A stretch of DNA of 64,000 nucleotides from Methanobrevibacter sp. (GTDB lineage Archaea > Methanobacteriota > Methanobacteria > Methanobacteriales > Methanobacteriaceae): contig NZ_JAFQQZ010000021.1 in NCBI RefSeq assembly GCF_017410345.1, forward strand, positions 57,464 through 121,463. The letters are read 5' to 3'. Under the pieces are notes generated by a model. The model saw only the letters and a program-made list of their open reading frames with translations. It was not told the DNA's origin and did no database searches. The translations under genes were made by a program, and so were the position numbers. Below are positions 26,365-34,952 of this stretch, one piece after another (positions within the stretch are counted from its first letter, which is position 1; each line of letters begins with the position of its first letter).

Positions 26365-27042
26365 ATGAAAAACGAATTAATAATAAACGACAGGCACTAT
26401 GAAAAGGCAAAAAGTTTAGAGTCATTGAACATGTTTAAGGGACAATTGTATGAAACCATTGTCACCACCCAAAGCAATGAATCAATTAAAAATGCCGCAC
26501 CTATTGGAGTGATCTGCAAGGATTCAAACCATATAGTGATTCATTTGGACAATTGCGTGCATACACACCAGAATATTTTGGAAAATGGAGAACTTATTGT
26601 AAACATTACAAAGAATCCTCTAATATTCACATATTCCACCATTGGAGAACTGGATGATGCATATTTTGATGAATTCAACGGATTTCCTTTGATTAAAGGC
26701 TCTTTAGGATTCTTCAAGGCACATGTAATTAAGAGAATTGAGAAAAAAAGAGAAAATGATTACAATGATGGAATCGGACATGTGGTTACCTGTGAAGTTG
26801 AGGACATTTATACAAGGGAATACGATGAGATAGTTCCTTTAAGCCGTTCCATGAATGCAGTCATTGAAAGTCTTGTCTACTATTGCAGATTCGACCACAA
26901 ATACAAGGATAAGCAGGACATTATCTGGACCCATATGAAAGAGCTGAATAGGGTTTGCCAAAAAGTGGGAAATGAGTCTGAGAAGAAGTCCATGAAACTT
27001 ATTTTAGATAAAATGAGAGAGAATCATGATTATTTGGAATGA
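26365..27042 (+). CDS. DUF447 family FMN-binding split-barrel protein, paralogue 1
   Basis: This 225-residue protein (from the ATG at 26365, preceded by TTGAGG) belongs to the methanogen-rich DUF447 family with an FMN-binding split-barrel fold. Features are GQLYETIVTTQSNE, NAAPIGVICKD and NITKNPLIFTYSTIG, followed by a C-terminal helical part. The function is not established; family members are found close to tetrahydromethanopterin or archaeal lipid genes. The fold would fit flavin binding. A second DUF447 protein lies at 57454. The gene is divergent from wecB. Confidence 0.8.
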   Translation: MKNELIINDRHYEKAKSLESLNMFKGQLYETIVTTQSNESIKNAAPIGVICKDSNHIVIHLDNCVHTHQNILENGELIVNITKNPLIFTYSTIGELDDAYFDEFNGFPLIKGSLGFFKAHVIKRIEKKRENDYNDGIGHVVTCEVEDIYTREYDEIVPLSRSMNAVIESLVYYCRFDHKYKDKQDIIWTHMKELNRVCQKVGNESEKKSMKLILDKMRENHDYLE

Positions 27043-27123
27043 AAAAAATATTAAAAAAAGTAGATAGAAAATAAAAGAAAAAGAAAAAAATTGATTTAAT
27101 TAATTTTTTCTAATATAATTGCC

Positions 27124-27345
27124 TTATGCGATTGTTTGTGTTTCTTTATAGGTTAAGTATAAAGCTGCAATCCATACGATTATTCCAATGTAAGTAAATA
27201 TGCCACTTACATACACACCTAAAAGGCCACAAATAACACCAATTGCAAATAAACCTACACCTTTTTTAAGATCGCCTAAGTATGCAATACCTAATCCGGT
27301 GAAAATAAATGAAATAACTAATGCAATGATTGCTTTTGTTTCCAT
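27124..27345 (-). CDS. Small membrane protein with GxG...YLGDLKKG motif
   Basis: This 73-residue protein has three hydrophobic segments: 5-23, 30-47 and 50-66. FTGLGIAYLGDLKKGVGLFAIG resembles the TM2/DUF5683-type membrane domain, in which a Gly-rich turn is followed by Gly-Asp-Leu-Lys-Lys-Gly. GGAGGAAAAA precedes the ATG. It is related to the next gene, which has the same GDLKKG turn, so the two are probably paralogues. Function unknown. Confidence 0.7.
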   Translation of the reverse strand: METKAIIALVISFIFTGLGIAYLGDLKKGVGLFAIGVICGLLGVYVSGIFTYIGIIVWIAALYLTYKETQTIA

Positions 27346-27483
27346 GCTTTTTCCTCCATAATCAATAAAGAATTTAAAAATAAATTCTTCAAAATGAGTT
27401 TATTTAAACTTATATAAATAGCTTGTTAAAAAAAATAAGAAAAAAATAGGAAAAATTAGATAAAAAATTAAAAAATAGAAATA

Positions 27484-27708
27484 TTATATATATTCACTTG
27501 CCATAAGATAAGCATCATATGCAGCATAAAGAGCAATCAATACATTAATTAAGTGAACAAGCCATTGTCTAAATACAATTGCCGCTAAAATTCCAACTAT
27601 TACTGCAGCTACAAAGAATATGATACCTTTCTTTAAATCTCCAGCAACAGCTTGACCTAAACCTGGAATAATTAAAGACAAGATTGCACAAATAATAGGT
27701 TTTAACAT
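27484..27708 (-). CDS. Small membrane protein, paralogue of the previous one
   Basis: This 74-residue protein has an N-terminal hydrophobic helix, the motif PGLGQAVAGDLKKGIIFF, and two further membrane segments. It shares the GLG...AGDLKKG core with the gene at 27124, 138 bp away in the same orientation. GGAGGGAAAAT precedes the ATG. No cytoplasmic domain exists, so its role may be structural or as a small subunit. Function unknown. Confidence 0.7.
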   Translation of the reverse strand: MLKPIICAILSLIIPGLGQAVAGDLKKGIIFFVAAVIVGILAAIVFRQWLVHLINVLIALYAAYDAYLMASEYI

Positions 27709-27925
27709 ATTTTCCCTCCATAGATTATAAGAATTTAGAAATTCTTCAAAGTGATTATATTCAAACTAGTATATAAACTTTTAATAATTGATTAAAATTG
27801 AATAAAGGGATAAAAAAAGGGGAAAAATTTATAAAATATATAAAAATTAATATATCAGTTTATAAAAAACCTAATATTAATAAGAATAATGCATATTATT
27901 CTTAAAAGATTTTGGAGGAGAGAAA

Positions 27926-28159
27926 ATGGATAAAACATTCACTGAAAAATTTTTTGTAGGAATTGGATACCTTCTTGCAGTATTCTACCCAATAGTAGGT
28001 ATAATTATAGGGGCAGCATTATATTTCTTAAAAAAAGACGACCCATTCTACCAAAAACATGGAAAATATATGATTATTGTTGGTATTGTTGTAGTTATTA
28101 TTGAAGTCATTTTAGCTTTAATGGGATACCTAGACTTTTCAATGATAGGTAGCGTTTAA
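27926..28159 (+). CDS. Small membrane protein
   Basis: This 77-residue protein has two hydrophobic segments, about 10-33 and 47-66. The KKDDPFYQKHGKYMI linker between them has three basic residues near the second. DPFYQKHGKYM resembles the loop of small DUF4870-type membrane proteins (Tic20-like). GGAGGAGAG precedes the ATG. It is oriented away from the two GDLKKG proteins and shares little with them beyond size. Confidence 0.6.
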   Translation: MDKTFTEKFFVGIGYLLAVFYPIVGIIIGAALYFLKKDDPFYQKHGKYMIIVGIVVVIIEVILALMGYLDFSMIGSV

Positions 28160-28272
28160 TTTATTAATATCTTATTAGTTAAGTGACATATGATTTTAAT
28201 TAATAAGATTCCTTTTTTATTTTTTAAAAGCAATTCTTTTTTTAATAACTCTTAAAAATTTATTAATTTCGC

Positions 28273-29145
28273 TTATTTTAAATCATCCAAACAATTCAAC
28301 ATGGATTCTGTAACTGAATAGGTCTTTTGCAAGTCAAAGAGATTGTCAACCAAATATCTTCTAAATCTCTCACATGCATAATCATCATATCTGAACCTGA
28401 TTCCATCATACTCTATGTCCATTAAGATAAGGTTTTCCGGCTCAACAACCTTAATGTATGCTCTTGGTTCGCCTTCTTCAGGGTCAAGAAGTCTTTTTAC
28501 ATCATCAAGAGTCATTTTTCCATAATTTACATCCAGGAATACTCTCATCATCTTTCTAACCATATTCCATAGGAAGCTTTCACCATAAATATCTATAAAA
28601 ATAGGGCTGTAGGTTTTGTTTAGATGAGCAAAATCATTGTTCTTATTCTTATCGGCTTCATCTATAACTGGCTGTGTGATTACTATGTCCTCAATTGTTC
28701 TTTCAGTTGTTTTCTGCTTTCTTTTGGTAAAATTAGTGAAATTATGAGTTCCCTTGAATACTTCAGCAGTCTGCCTTAAAAGATCAATGTCCAAGTCCTC
28801 TTCAAACAGTATGTATCTATACCAGCGCATTTTGGCATATCTTGGCTTGAAACCGAATCTGACCGGTGCCCAAGCGATTATCTGAATGTCATCAGGCAAG
28901 CTGTTGTTGATTTGGTTGACACGAACTTCCTTCTCGCTTTGGAAACTGATCACATTTCCCAAACTGTGAACTCCCGCATCAGTTCTCCCTGCTATTCTAA
29001 ACCTTGAAGCCTTCAAGTCATCTATATATCCTAATTTCCTAAGATGATAGATCAGTTCCTCTTCAACGGTTCTCACATCAGGCTGTCTTTGGAATCCATG
29101 GAAATGAGTGCCAATGTAAGCAATTTTAAGTGCAGTTCGTTTCAT
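28273..29145 (-). CDS. truA: tRNA pseudouridine synthase TruA (positions 38-40)
   Basis: TruA isomerises uridines 38-40 in the anticodon stem to pseudouridine. The catalytic Asp is in the GRTDAGVHSLGN motif (Asp56 from the preferred start). KIAYIGTHFHGFQRQ at the N terminus, the YRYILFEE strand and FLWNMVRKMMRV are family motifs. Length of about 290 residues is a little above the bacterial form and normal for archaea. GTGATTATT precedes the ATG at 29145; the frame is open three codons earlier. Confidence 0.92.
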   Translation of the reverse strand: MKRTALKIAYIGTHFHGFQRQPDVRTVEEELIYHLRKLGYIDDLKASRFRIAGRTDAGVHSLGNVISFQSEKEVRVNQINNSLPDDIQIIAWAPVRFGFKPRYAKMRWYRYILFEEDLDIDLLRQTAEVFKGTHNFTNFTKRKQKTTERTIEDIVITQPVIDEADKNKNNDFAHLNKTYSPIFIDIYGESFLWNMVRKMMRVFLDVNYGKMTLDDVKRLLDPEEGEPRAYIKVVEPENLILMDIEYDGIRFRYDDYACERFRRYLVDNLFDLQKTYSVTESMLNCLDDLK

Positions 29146-29351
29146 AATAATCACAAAATAATAAAATTAGAATTTAAATTTTTAAAAAATATAATTTTTT
29201 ATTCATATTTTCAATTTTTAATATAATTTTTATTTTAACAATTTAAATATTTAGCTATTTAATTAAAAAAAATAAAAATAATTACTCGTTTTTTAAGAAA
29301 AAATCATAATTTTCAATTAAGAATATAAACTAAAATGACAAATAATTAATT

Positions 29352-30245
29352 ATGAAAACACTACATGATGAAGGATATATAAGCATTTATGATAATTATA
29401 TATTGGACTCTGAAATCAAGAATACTGAGGAGAAATATTATTTCATCTTTAAGGAAAGGAAGCTCTTGCTTATCGATAATCAAGTTCCAATTATTAAGGA
29501 CTTGAAGGATATTGGATTGAAAGATGATGATATTAAAAACTGTCTCCATATTGGAGAATTCTATTCAAAGGACTGCTTTGCAGTTGAATTAGTTGAAGAT
29601 TTTGACTGTGAAAAATATATCGAATCCAATGAAAATCATGAATTCCTTGACTTGTATTTTGTCTTTGACATAGATGAGGAAAGCTATTTGATTGCCGGAA
29701 GGGCCATTCAGATAATAGATTGGGAAAACAACCATCAGTATTGCGGAAGATGCGGTGCAAAAACAGTCACTTCAGATGTGGAAAATGCTAAAGTATGTCC
29801 TGAATGTGGATTCACTAGTTTTACAAGGATTTGCCCGGCAATAATCACTACAATCATCAAAAAGGATTATGATGACCTTGATGCTGAAGGAAAGCCGACA
29901 AACAAGGTATTGATGGCTAAGCATTCCTACCACGAATTCATCAGATACACTCTAATAGCTGGTTTCCTGGAAGCTGGAGAAAGCATAGAGGAAGCGGTGA
30001 AAAGAGAGGTTAAGGAAGAGGTAGGCATTGAAGTTGAGGACATTGAATACTTTGGAAGCCAATCCTGGCCATTCCCAAATTCCTTGATGATCGGTTGCAT
30101 ATGCAAATACAAATCCGGTGAGATCAAGGTGGATGAGAATGAAATTCTTAAGGCAAAATGGTTTAAGAAAGAGGAAATCGAAAAACCGCCATCAGAGATT
30201 TCCATATTTGCAAGATTGATTAAGAATTTCAAGGAAAACTACTAA
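29352..30245 (+). CDS. NudC-like Nudix pyrophosphatase (NAD+ / NADH or NAD-capped RNA)
   Basis: This 297-residue protein has the NudC layout. A zinc ribbon has Cys131, Cys134, Cys149 and Cys152 (YCGRCG, CPECG). The Nudix box GFLEAGESIEEAVKREVKEEVG runs from about residue 204 to 226. The diagnostic SQSWPFPNS motif follows (SQPWPFPxS in the family). NudC hydrolyses the diphosphate of NAD(H) and can remove NAD caps from RNA. The Trp-Pro-Phe-Pro part is intact, so activity is likely. No ribosome binding site is seen before the ATG. Confidence 0.85.
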   Translation: MKTLHDEGYISIYDNYILDSEIKNTEEKYYFIFKERKLLLIDNQVPIIKDLKDIGLKDDDIKNCLHIGEFYSKDCFAVELVEDFDCEKYIESNENHEFLDLYFVFDIDEESYLIAGRAIQIIDWENNHQYCGRCGAKTVTSDVENAKVCPECGFTSFTRICPAIITTIIKKDYDDLDAEGKPTNKVLMAKHSYHEFIRYTLIAGFLEAGESIEEAVKREVKEEVGIEVEDIEYFGSQSWPFPNSLMIGCICKYKSGEIKVDENEILKAKWFKKEEIEKPPSEISIFARLIKNFKENY

Positions 30246-30266
30246 AAAAGGAATTTAACTGATTAT

Positions 30267-30294
30267 TTAATTTCATGTAATTGCATGAAATTAA
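30267..30294 (+). terminator. Hairpin after the Nudix gene
   Basis: TTAATTTCATG (30267-30277) pairs with CATGAAATTAA (30284-30294) around a 6-nt loop. The following sequence TAATTTTGCTATTTTTAA is T-rich. It lies about 20 bp after the stop codon. Confidence 0.6.
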
Positions 30295-30373
30295 TAATTT
30301 TGCTATTTTTAATTGAAAATTTAAAAAAAAGTTATTTGAAATAAAAACTTAAAATAAAAAAGTTAAAAAAAAT

Positions 30374-30409
30374 AGAAAAAGTTTTGATCAAACTTTTTCT
30401 AAAAGTTTG
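30374..30409. terminator. Dispersed terminator-like element, copy 2
   Basis: AGAAAAAGTTT (30374-30384) pairs with AAACTTTTTCT (30390-30400) over a short TGATC loop, and AAAAGTTTG follows. The element is nearly the same as at 21003-21038, and also lies in a convergent gap (30245 and 30462). Confidence 0.65.
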
Positions 30410-30461
30410 GAAGATGGGTGGTTTAATAATCTTCAAATAAAAAATTAATAAGAATAAAATG

Positions 30462-31082
30462 CTACTTCATAGCAGCATTGATGTCCTTTAAGTATATCTT
30501 ATCATCACAGATTGTGTCTACCAAATCCATATCGTGACTTACCAACAGGAATCCCATTTTTCTATCCTTTACTATTTTTAAGACAGTATCCAAGATTTGC
30601 GCCTGTGTGATTGCATCAAGCATTGTGGTCATTTCATCGGCAATCAGGAACTTTGTGTTTGGATTAAGGGATCTGAGCACTGAAAACCTTTGAAGCTCAC
30701 CACCTGACAATTCCTGTGGGAATCTTGTAAGCCAAGATTTTTGAATACCGAATTGGGCCAAATCTTCATCTTTAACATCCCATGATTCAGCTAAAACCTG
30801 ACTCATTTTCCATTTAGGATTCATTACCTTTTCAGGGTGTTGATAAATCAATTGAACCGGCTTGAATCCTTTTTTAGGAAGTGGTTGGCCCTCAAACAAT
30901 ACTTCACCTTGATATTTGGTGACATAACCTGATAGGATTTTACATAATGTGGATTTACCGCTACCACTGTCTCCTATCAATCCAATGATCTTATTGTTAT
31001 CCAATTCAAGGTTTACATCTTTCAATAAGTACTTTTTAGCTGATGGATATTTAAAGGAAATGTTCTTTGCTATAAGCTCCAT
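30462..31082 (-). CDS. ABC transporter ATPase, NikE/DppF type
   Basis: This 206-residue nucleotide-binding subunit drives a peptide- or nickel-type importer. It has GDSGSGKSTLCKIL (Walker A), ELSGGELQRFSVLRSL (signature) and FLIADEMTTMLDA (Walker B region), followed by FLLVSHDMDLV. It lacks the usual C-terminal oligopeptide domain and is shorter than DppF. The frame is open to 31139. The ATG at 31082 follows the stop of the other ATPase by one base, and GGTGA overlaps that stop, so translational coupling is likely. Confidence 0.85.
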   Translation of the reverse strand: MELIAKNISFKYPSAKKYLLKDVNLELDNNKIIGLIGDSGSGKSTLCKILSGYVTKYQGEVLFEGQPLPKKGFKPVQLIYQHPEKVMNPKWKMSQVLAESWDVKDEDLAQFGIQKSWLTRFPQELSGGELQRFSVLRSLNPNTKFLIADEMTTMLDAITQAQILDTVLKIVKDRKMGFLLVSHDMDLVDTICDDKIYLKDINAAMK

Positions 31083-31083
31083 T

Positions 31084-32214
31084 TTATTCACCTTCCTCAA
31101 TAATCTCAGTAGCCTCTTCTTCAACAACAGACTCTTCAACTATTGGCTCTTCAGAAACTTCTTCAACTACAGGCTCCTCAACAAGCTCTTCAGAAACCTC
31201 TTCAACTACAGGCTCCTCAACAACTTCTTCAGCAATTTCCTCAGTCACCGGCTCTTCAACAAGCTCCTCAGCATCATCATAATATTTGAAGCATCTGATC
31301 TTCTTCAAGCCAATATCAACCAATTCAGGCCTTTCCTTCTTGCATCTTTCAAATCTCATGTCACATCTGTCATAATATGGACATCCTTCAATGATTTCAC
31401 CATGCAATGGCTGATATCCTTCAATGACTTCAAATCCATTTGCAGGCAATGCCTTGTATAATGATTTAGTATATGGGTGCAAGAGGTTTTCACCATCTCC
31501 TGAGAAGTCTTCCTTAAGTGCGATTTCAATCACATATCCTGAGTAGAAAATTCCTATTCTGTCTGCAACTTCCAATGCAGCATGAATATCGTGAGTGATT
31601 AAAAGAACACCAATTCCATCTTCCTTCATATGCTTGAAGTGATTCAATGTCTCTTCAACAGTCTTCTCATCAAGACCAGGAGTAGGTTCGTCTGCCACTA
31701 CAAGGTCAGGATCGGCAAGCAGTGCGGTAGAAACAAGAACCCTTCTTGCCATTCCACCGGATAATTGGAATGGATACATATCATCCACTTCAGGACCTAA
31801 ATTATAATGTTCAAAGATTTCCCTTTGCTTGACTTTCTTTGCCTTTTTCTCTTCCTCGCTATCGCAATGTCCAATTGCAATGTCTGATATTTTCATTAAA
31901 GGATCAAGGAAGTTAACGGACTGAGGCACAAGAACTATGCCTTTACCTCTGATTTCCTCCTTGTCCTCTTGTGACAATTCCTTGCCTTTGAATTTGATCT
32001 TTCCATTAAGTCTTGCATTTTCAGGCAAGATTCCGAATATTGCATGTGCAAGCAGACTCTTTCCAGAACCGCTTGAACCCAATACCGCCAAAATCTCACC
32101 TTCAGCAATATCCAAGGTCAAATCAGTGATTACCTTCAAATCCCTCTGATTCAACCCTTTTGTGTATTGTATAAATGAAATTGAAACATTTTCAACATCC
32201 AATAATTTGTCCAT
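31084..32214 (-). CDS. ABC transporter ATPase, NikD/DppD type, with acidic repeat tail
   Basis: This is the partner ATPase of the importer. It has LGSSGSGKSLLAHAI (Walker A), QLSGGMARRVLVSTALL (signature), DLVVADEPTPGLD (Walker B) and DIHAALEVADRIG. The C-terminal oligopeptide-binding-type domain with cysteines (CPYYDRCDMRFERCKKERP) follows near residues 265-300. The last 70 residues are a Glu/Val/Pro-rich repeat (EEPVVEEVSEE units), absent from normal family members. The order on the minus strand is solute-binding protein, permease, permease, GNAT, this ATPase, second ATPase. Confidence 0.87.
   Translation of the reverse strand: MDKLLDVENVSISFIQYTKGLNQRDLKVITDLTLDIAEGEILAVLGSSGSGKSLLAHAIFGILPENARLNGKIKFKGKELSQEDKEEIRGKGIVLVPQSVNFLDPLMKISDIAIGHCDSEEEKKAKKVKQREIFEHYNLGPEVDDMYPFQLSGGMARRVLVSTALLADPDLVVADEPTPGLDEKTVEETLNHFKHMKEDGIGVLLITHDIHAALEVADRIGIFYSGYVIEIALKEDFSGDGENLLHPYTKSLYKALPANGFEVIEGYQPLHGEIIEGCPYYDRCDMRFERCKKERPELVDIGLKKIRCFKYYDDAEELVEEPVTEEIAEEVVEEPVVEEVSEELVEEPVVEEVSEEPIVEESVVEEEATEIIEEGE
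31093..31275 (-). repeat. Coding repeat: VEEP-type acidic tail
   Basis: The 3' end of the NikD/DppD-type ATPase encodes repeated VEEPVVEEVSEE-like units. At DNA level a long segment containing CTCTTCAACTACAGGCTCCT is repeated nearly unchanged at about 31163 and 31198. The tail is intrinsically disordered by composition. Repeat slippage at this site would change tail length between strains. Confidence 0.75.
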
Positions 32215-32233
32215 TAAACCACCTATATTGTTT

Positions 32234-32329
32234 AAATTTCAATTAACACTTCTTGTAATTAAGATATCATCATTAAATTTCAATTAACCTTTCCAATAAT
32301 AGATAATCCTCATTAAAATTTCAATTAAC
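32234..32329 (-). repeat. Three tandem ~41-bp repeats between ATPase and GNAT genes
   Basis: AAATTTCAATTAAC occurs at 32234-32247, 32275-32288 and 32316-32329, an exact 41-bp period. The flanking TCATTAAA... and GATTAT... are also partly repeated. The repeats fill the whole gap between the GNAT stop codon (32340) and the ATPase start (32214). Confidence 0.8.
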
Positions 32330-32339
32330 CCTTTTTAAA

Positions 32340-32843
32340 TTAAATAATCTTTATCATGTGATTCGTTTCATCATAGTCATCTTCTTCTATGGTTACCACA
32401 TAACCTAAAGAGCTCCAAAATGGCAAAGCTGCCTCCAGATATCTGTGAGTATTAAGATAAATCTGATCGTATCCTGCCTTTTTTGCAAACTCTTCCAAGT
32501 TTTCAACAAGACTGCGTGCAAGTCCCATTCTCCTATAGTCCTTGTCAACCATTATTCTCCATATGCTTGCAGTGTTGTCTTCTGTGTACTGGCCTTTGAA
32601 AAACTCATAATCCTTGTCATATGCCCTAATTCCAGCTGTTGCAACTATCCTTTCTCCATCATATGCTGCAAAGAAGCCATTCCTTTCCGGCAAGACATAA
32701 TACTCTTTCAATCCCTCAATATCATAGTGAAATTCAGGCATAGGCCCAATACCATATTCGATTTTTATCTGTTCATATAAGAAATCCTGAACAGACTTTA
32801 TTTGAGAGTCATCGTTTTCGATTTCTCTAATTTCTATATTCAT
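32340..32843 (-). CDS. GNAT-family N-acetyltransferase (paralogue 1), inside the ABC operon
   Basis: This 167-residue protein has the GNAT fold. The acetyl-CoA loop is WRIMVDKDYRRMGLARSLVENLEEFA, with R-R-M-G-L-A matching Q/RxxGxG/A. FAAYDGERIVATAGIRAYDKDYEFF precedes it. The C-terminal FWSSLGYVVTIEEDD is a typical beta4-beta5 region. A second protein at 37691 shares most of these segments, so they are recent paralogues. The gene lies between the permeases and the ATPases of a transport operon, which suggests modification of the transported compound, or a self-resistance role. The substrate is unknown. Confidence 0.85.
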   Translation of the reverse strand: MNIEIREIENDDSQIKSVQDFLYEQIKIEYGIGPMPEFHYDIEGLKEYYVLPERNGFFAAYDGERIVATAGIRAYDKDYEFFKGQYTEDNTASIWRIMVDKDYRRMGLARSLVENLEEFAKKAGYDQIYLNTHRYLEAALPFWSSLGYVVTIEEDDYDETNHMIKII

Positions 32844-32915
32844 TTAATCTCCTAAATATGATTTCAATTATCATATTACGATTTATAGTCCTATTTCCCC
32901 TAAAAAAATTGAAAA

Positions 32916-32938
32916 AGAGAAATTATTAAAATTTCTCT
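32916..32938 (-). terminator. Hairpin abutting the second permease stop codon
   Basis: AGAGAAATT (32916-32924) pairs with AATTTCTCT (32930-32938) around a 5-nt loop, and on the minus strand TTTTTCAATTTTTTT follows. It overlaps the permease stop codon. It would separate the permeases from the downstream GNAT and ATPase genes or attenuate them. Confidence 0.55.
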
Positions 32939-33801
32939 TATTCTTGCGCAGTTTCAGGATTGAGCAGTTTTTCAACATTTTCTCCAATCAAGTCAAAGAG
33001 CAGTACCACTAACAATAGTGATACACCAGGATAGAATGCAAGCCACCAGTATCCAGAGGATAAGTAGTGCATGGATTCCGCCAATATAACTCCAATTGCA
33101 GGTTCATGAGGTGGCAATCCGAATCCTAAGAATGTGATTGCAGCTTCGTGCATGATTGCATGAGGGAACATTAGGATTACACCTACAATTATCTGGGAAA
33201 TGATCAATGGGAAAATGTGTTTAATCGCTATCCAAACCTTTGTTCTTCCGAGATTTTCTGCGAGAGCAATGTATTCCTTGGTTCTGATTTCCTTAACTTC
33301 GGATCTGAGAACTCTTGCAAGCGGTGTCCAATGAGTCAAACCTACACCCATGATTACACCGAACACTCCTCCTCCGAACATTATTGAAACAAGGATAATC
33401 AAAAGAATATGTGGAATTGAACCGAATAGGTCTATTATTCCTGCAACACATTCATCAGCAAACTTGTTGAAGCTTGAGAACAATCCTAAAGTAATGGAGA
33501 TTATTGTACTGATTACTGATGCAATGAAACCTACCATTATACTTAATCCAAGACCGGCAACTGTTCTTTGGAACATGTCCCTTCCCATCCAATCGGTTCC
33601 GAAAAGATGTTCCAATGAAGGCATTTGATTAGCTGAAGCAAAATTAGTAGGGATATCCCTTATGAAATATCCGCATATGAAAATGCTTAGGATAATCAAA
33701 ACTGCAAGTGCAATGATTACAAGGGTTTTTGTTCTAAGATTTGCACGGTATATGAACCATTGCTCCTTATCATTAGCTCTTTTCTTAATCATTGAACTCA
33801 T
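32938..33801 (-). CDS. ABC transporter permease, DppC/NikC type
   Basis: This 287-residue membrane permease is the second channel half of the importer. It has about six membrane segments and the EAA-like loop EYIALAENLGRTKVWIAIKHIFP facing the ATPases. MSLEHLFGTDWMGRDMFQRTVAG-like text (SLEHLFGTDWMGRDMF) is a hallmark of DppC/OppC. The start overlaps the end of the upstream permease gene. ATG codons at 33801 and 33792 are both possible, the second fitting the spacing from GGAG better. Confidence 0.88.
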   Translation of the reverse strand: MSSMIKKRANDKEQWFIYRANLRTKTLVIIALAVLIILSIFICGYFIRDIPTNFASANQMPSLEHLFGTDWMGRDMFQRTVAGLGLSIMVGFIASVISTIISITLGLFSSFNKFADECVAGIIDLFGSIPHILLIILVSIMFGGGVFGVIMGVGLTHWTPLARVLRSEVKEIRTKEYIALAENLGRTKVWIAIKHIFPLIISQIIVGVILMFPHAIMHEAAITFLGFGLPPHEPAIGVILAESMHYLSSGYWWLAFYPGVSLLLVVLLFDLIGENVEKLLNPETAQE

Positions 33802-34774
33802 TCTCCTTAATTCTTGGATCTATGAAGTAATAGGAAATATCCGCAAGCAAGTTACCGACAAATACAAATATTGCACTGATTACCACAATTCCTAAAAATA
33901 GCGGAACATCATTTTGAAGACCGGCTGCAACTGCAGTCTGTCCGATTCCAGGATATGAGAATACCTGTTCCACCATTACTGCTCCACCGAACAATTCGCT
34001 GAATGAAAGGAATTGGAGTGTGATTGCAGGTAACATTATATTCCTTAAACCATGATCTTTTACTAAATTCCAACCTTTTTCCCCTCTGGATTTTGCAAAC
34101 AATACATAATCAGAGGACAATACTTGGGTCAGTTCATTACGTGTGTACATTGCAATCGGCGCAAGCCCAACAAGACTTAATGTCAATGTAGGAAGGACAA
34201 GCCTGGTTGCCCACTCTATGAATGTCGCATCAGTACTTCTTACACCAATAGGAACACCGAATCCTATTGGGAACCATCCAAGGTAAACGGAAAATACCAT
34301 CAGTATGAGCATACCTACCCAAAAGGATGGTGCGGATTGAATTGCATAACAGTAAACCTTCACTGCCTTGTCAATCCAGGAACCTTTGTTCTTACCAGCT
34401 ACGACTCCTAATGCGAAACCAATGACACCACTTAATATCCATGATATTGTCATTAAAGCAAGAGAAGCCATGAACTTATCAATGATAACATCCATAACCG
34501 GCCTACGATATATCAAGGACATTCCCAAATCTCCTTGAATCAAATCCATAAGCCAATGGAAGATCTTTTCAGGCAATGGAACATTTGTACCGAAGTACTG
34601 CTGTAAGATTTGTCTTTGAGCTTCTGATACTGCAGCACCATGTAAATAAGCATTAACTGGGTCAATAGGGGATAAATCTAATAATACAAAACTGAATATT
34701 GCAACAGCAACCATCAATACGATGAAACGTACCAATTTCCAGCCAAAATATTTTGCTACCTTTTGTTTATTCAT
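33785..34774 (-). CDS. ABC transporter permease, DppB/NikB type
   Basis: This 329-residue permease has six predicted membrane segments. FVLLDLSPIDPVNAYLHGAA and LIQGDLGMSLIYRRPVMDVI are typical of the DppB/OppB/NikB family. The coupling loop is DYVLFAKSRGEKGWNLVKDHGLRN. The end overlaps the next permease by 17 bp. The N-terminal LSPIDPVNAYL is the conserved family signature. Substrate could be peptides, nickel or a metallophore; sequence does not decide. Confidence 0.88.
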   Translation of the reverse strand: MNKQKVAKYFGWKLVRFIVLMVAVAIFSFVLLDLSPIDPVNAYLHGAAVSEAQRQILQQYFGTNVPLPEKIFHWLMDLIQGDLGMSLIYRRPVMDVIIDKFMASLALMTISWILSGVIGFALGVVAGKNKGSWIDKAVKVYCYAIQSAPSFWVGMLILMVFSVYLGWFPIGFGVPIGVRSTDATFIEWATRLVLPTLTLSLVGLAPIAMYTRNELTQVLSSDYVLFAKSRGEKGWNLVKDHGLRNIMLPAITLQFLSFSELFGGAVMVEQVFSYPGIGQTAVAAGLQNDVPLFLGIVVISAIFVFVGNLLADISYYFIDPRIKENEFND

Positions 34775-34952
34775 TTAAAATAAACCCCCTTAATTTTTTT
34801 AAAATACAAATATTCTTTTAAAGTCTAAAAAGGAACAATCATTCTCAAAATCCAATTTTGGAATCAATAGGAAATAAACTGATATTGATATATTCTTAAT
34901 TAGGATTTAAAAGAAAAAATTTATAAAAAAAATAAAAAAGGAAATGAAAAAA

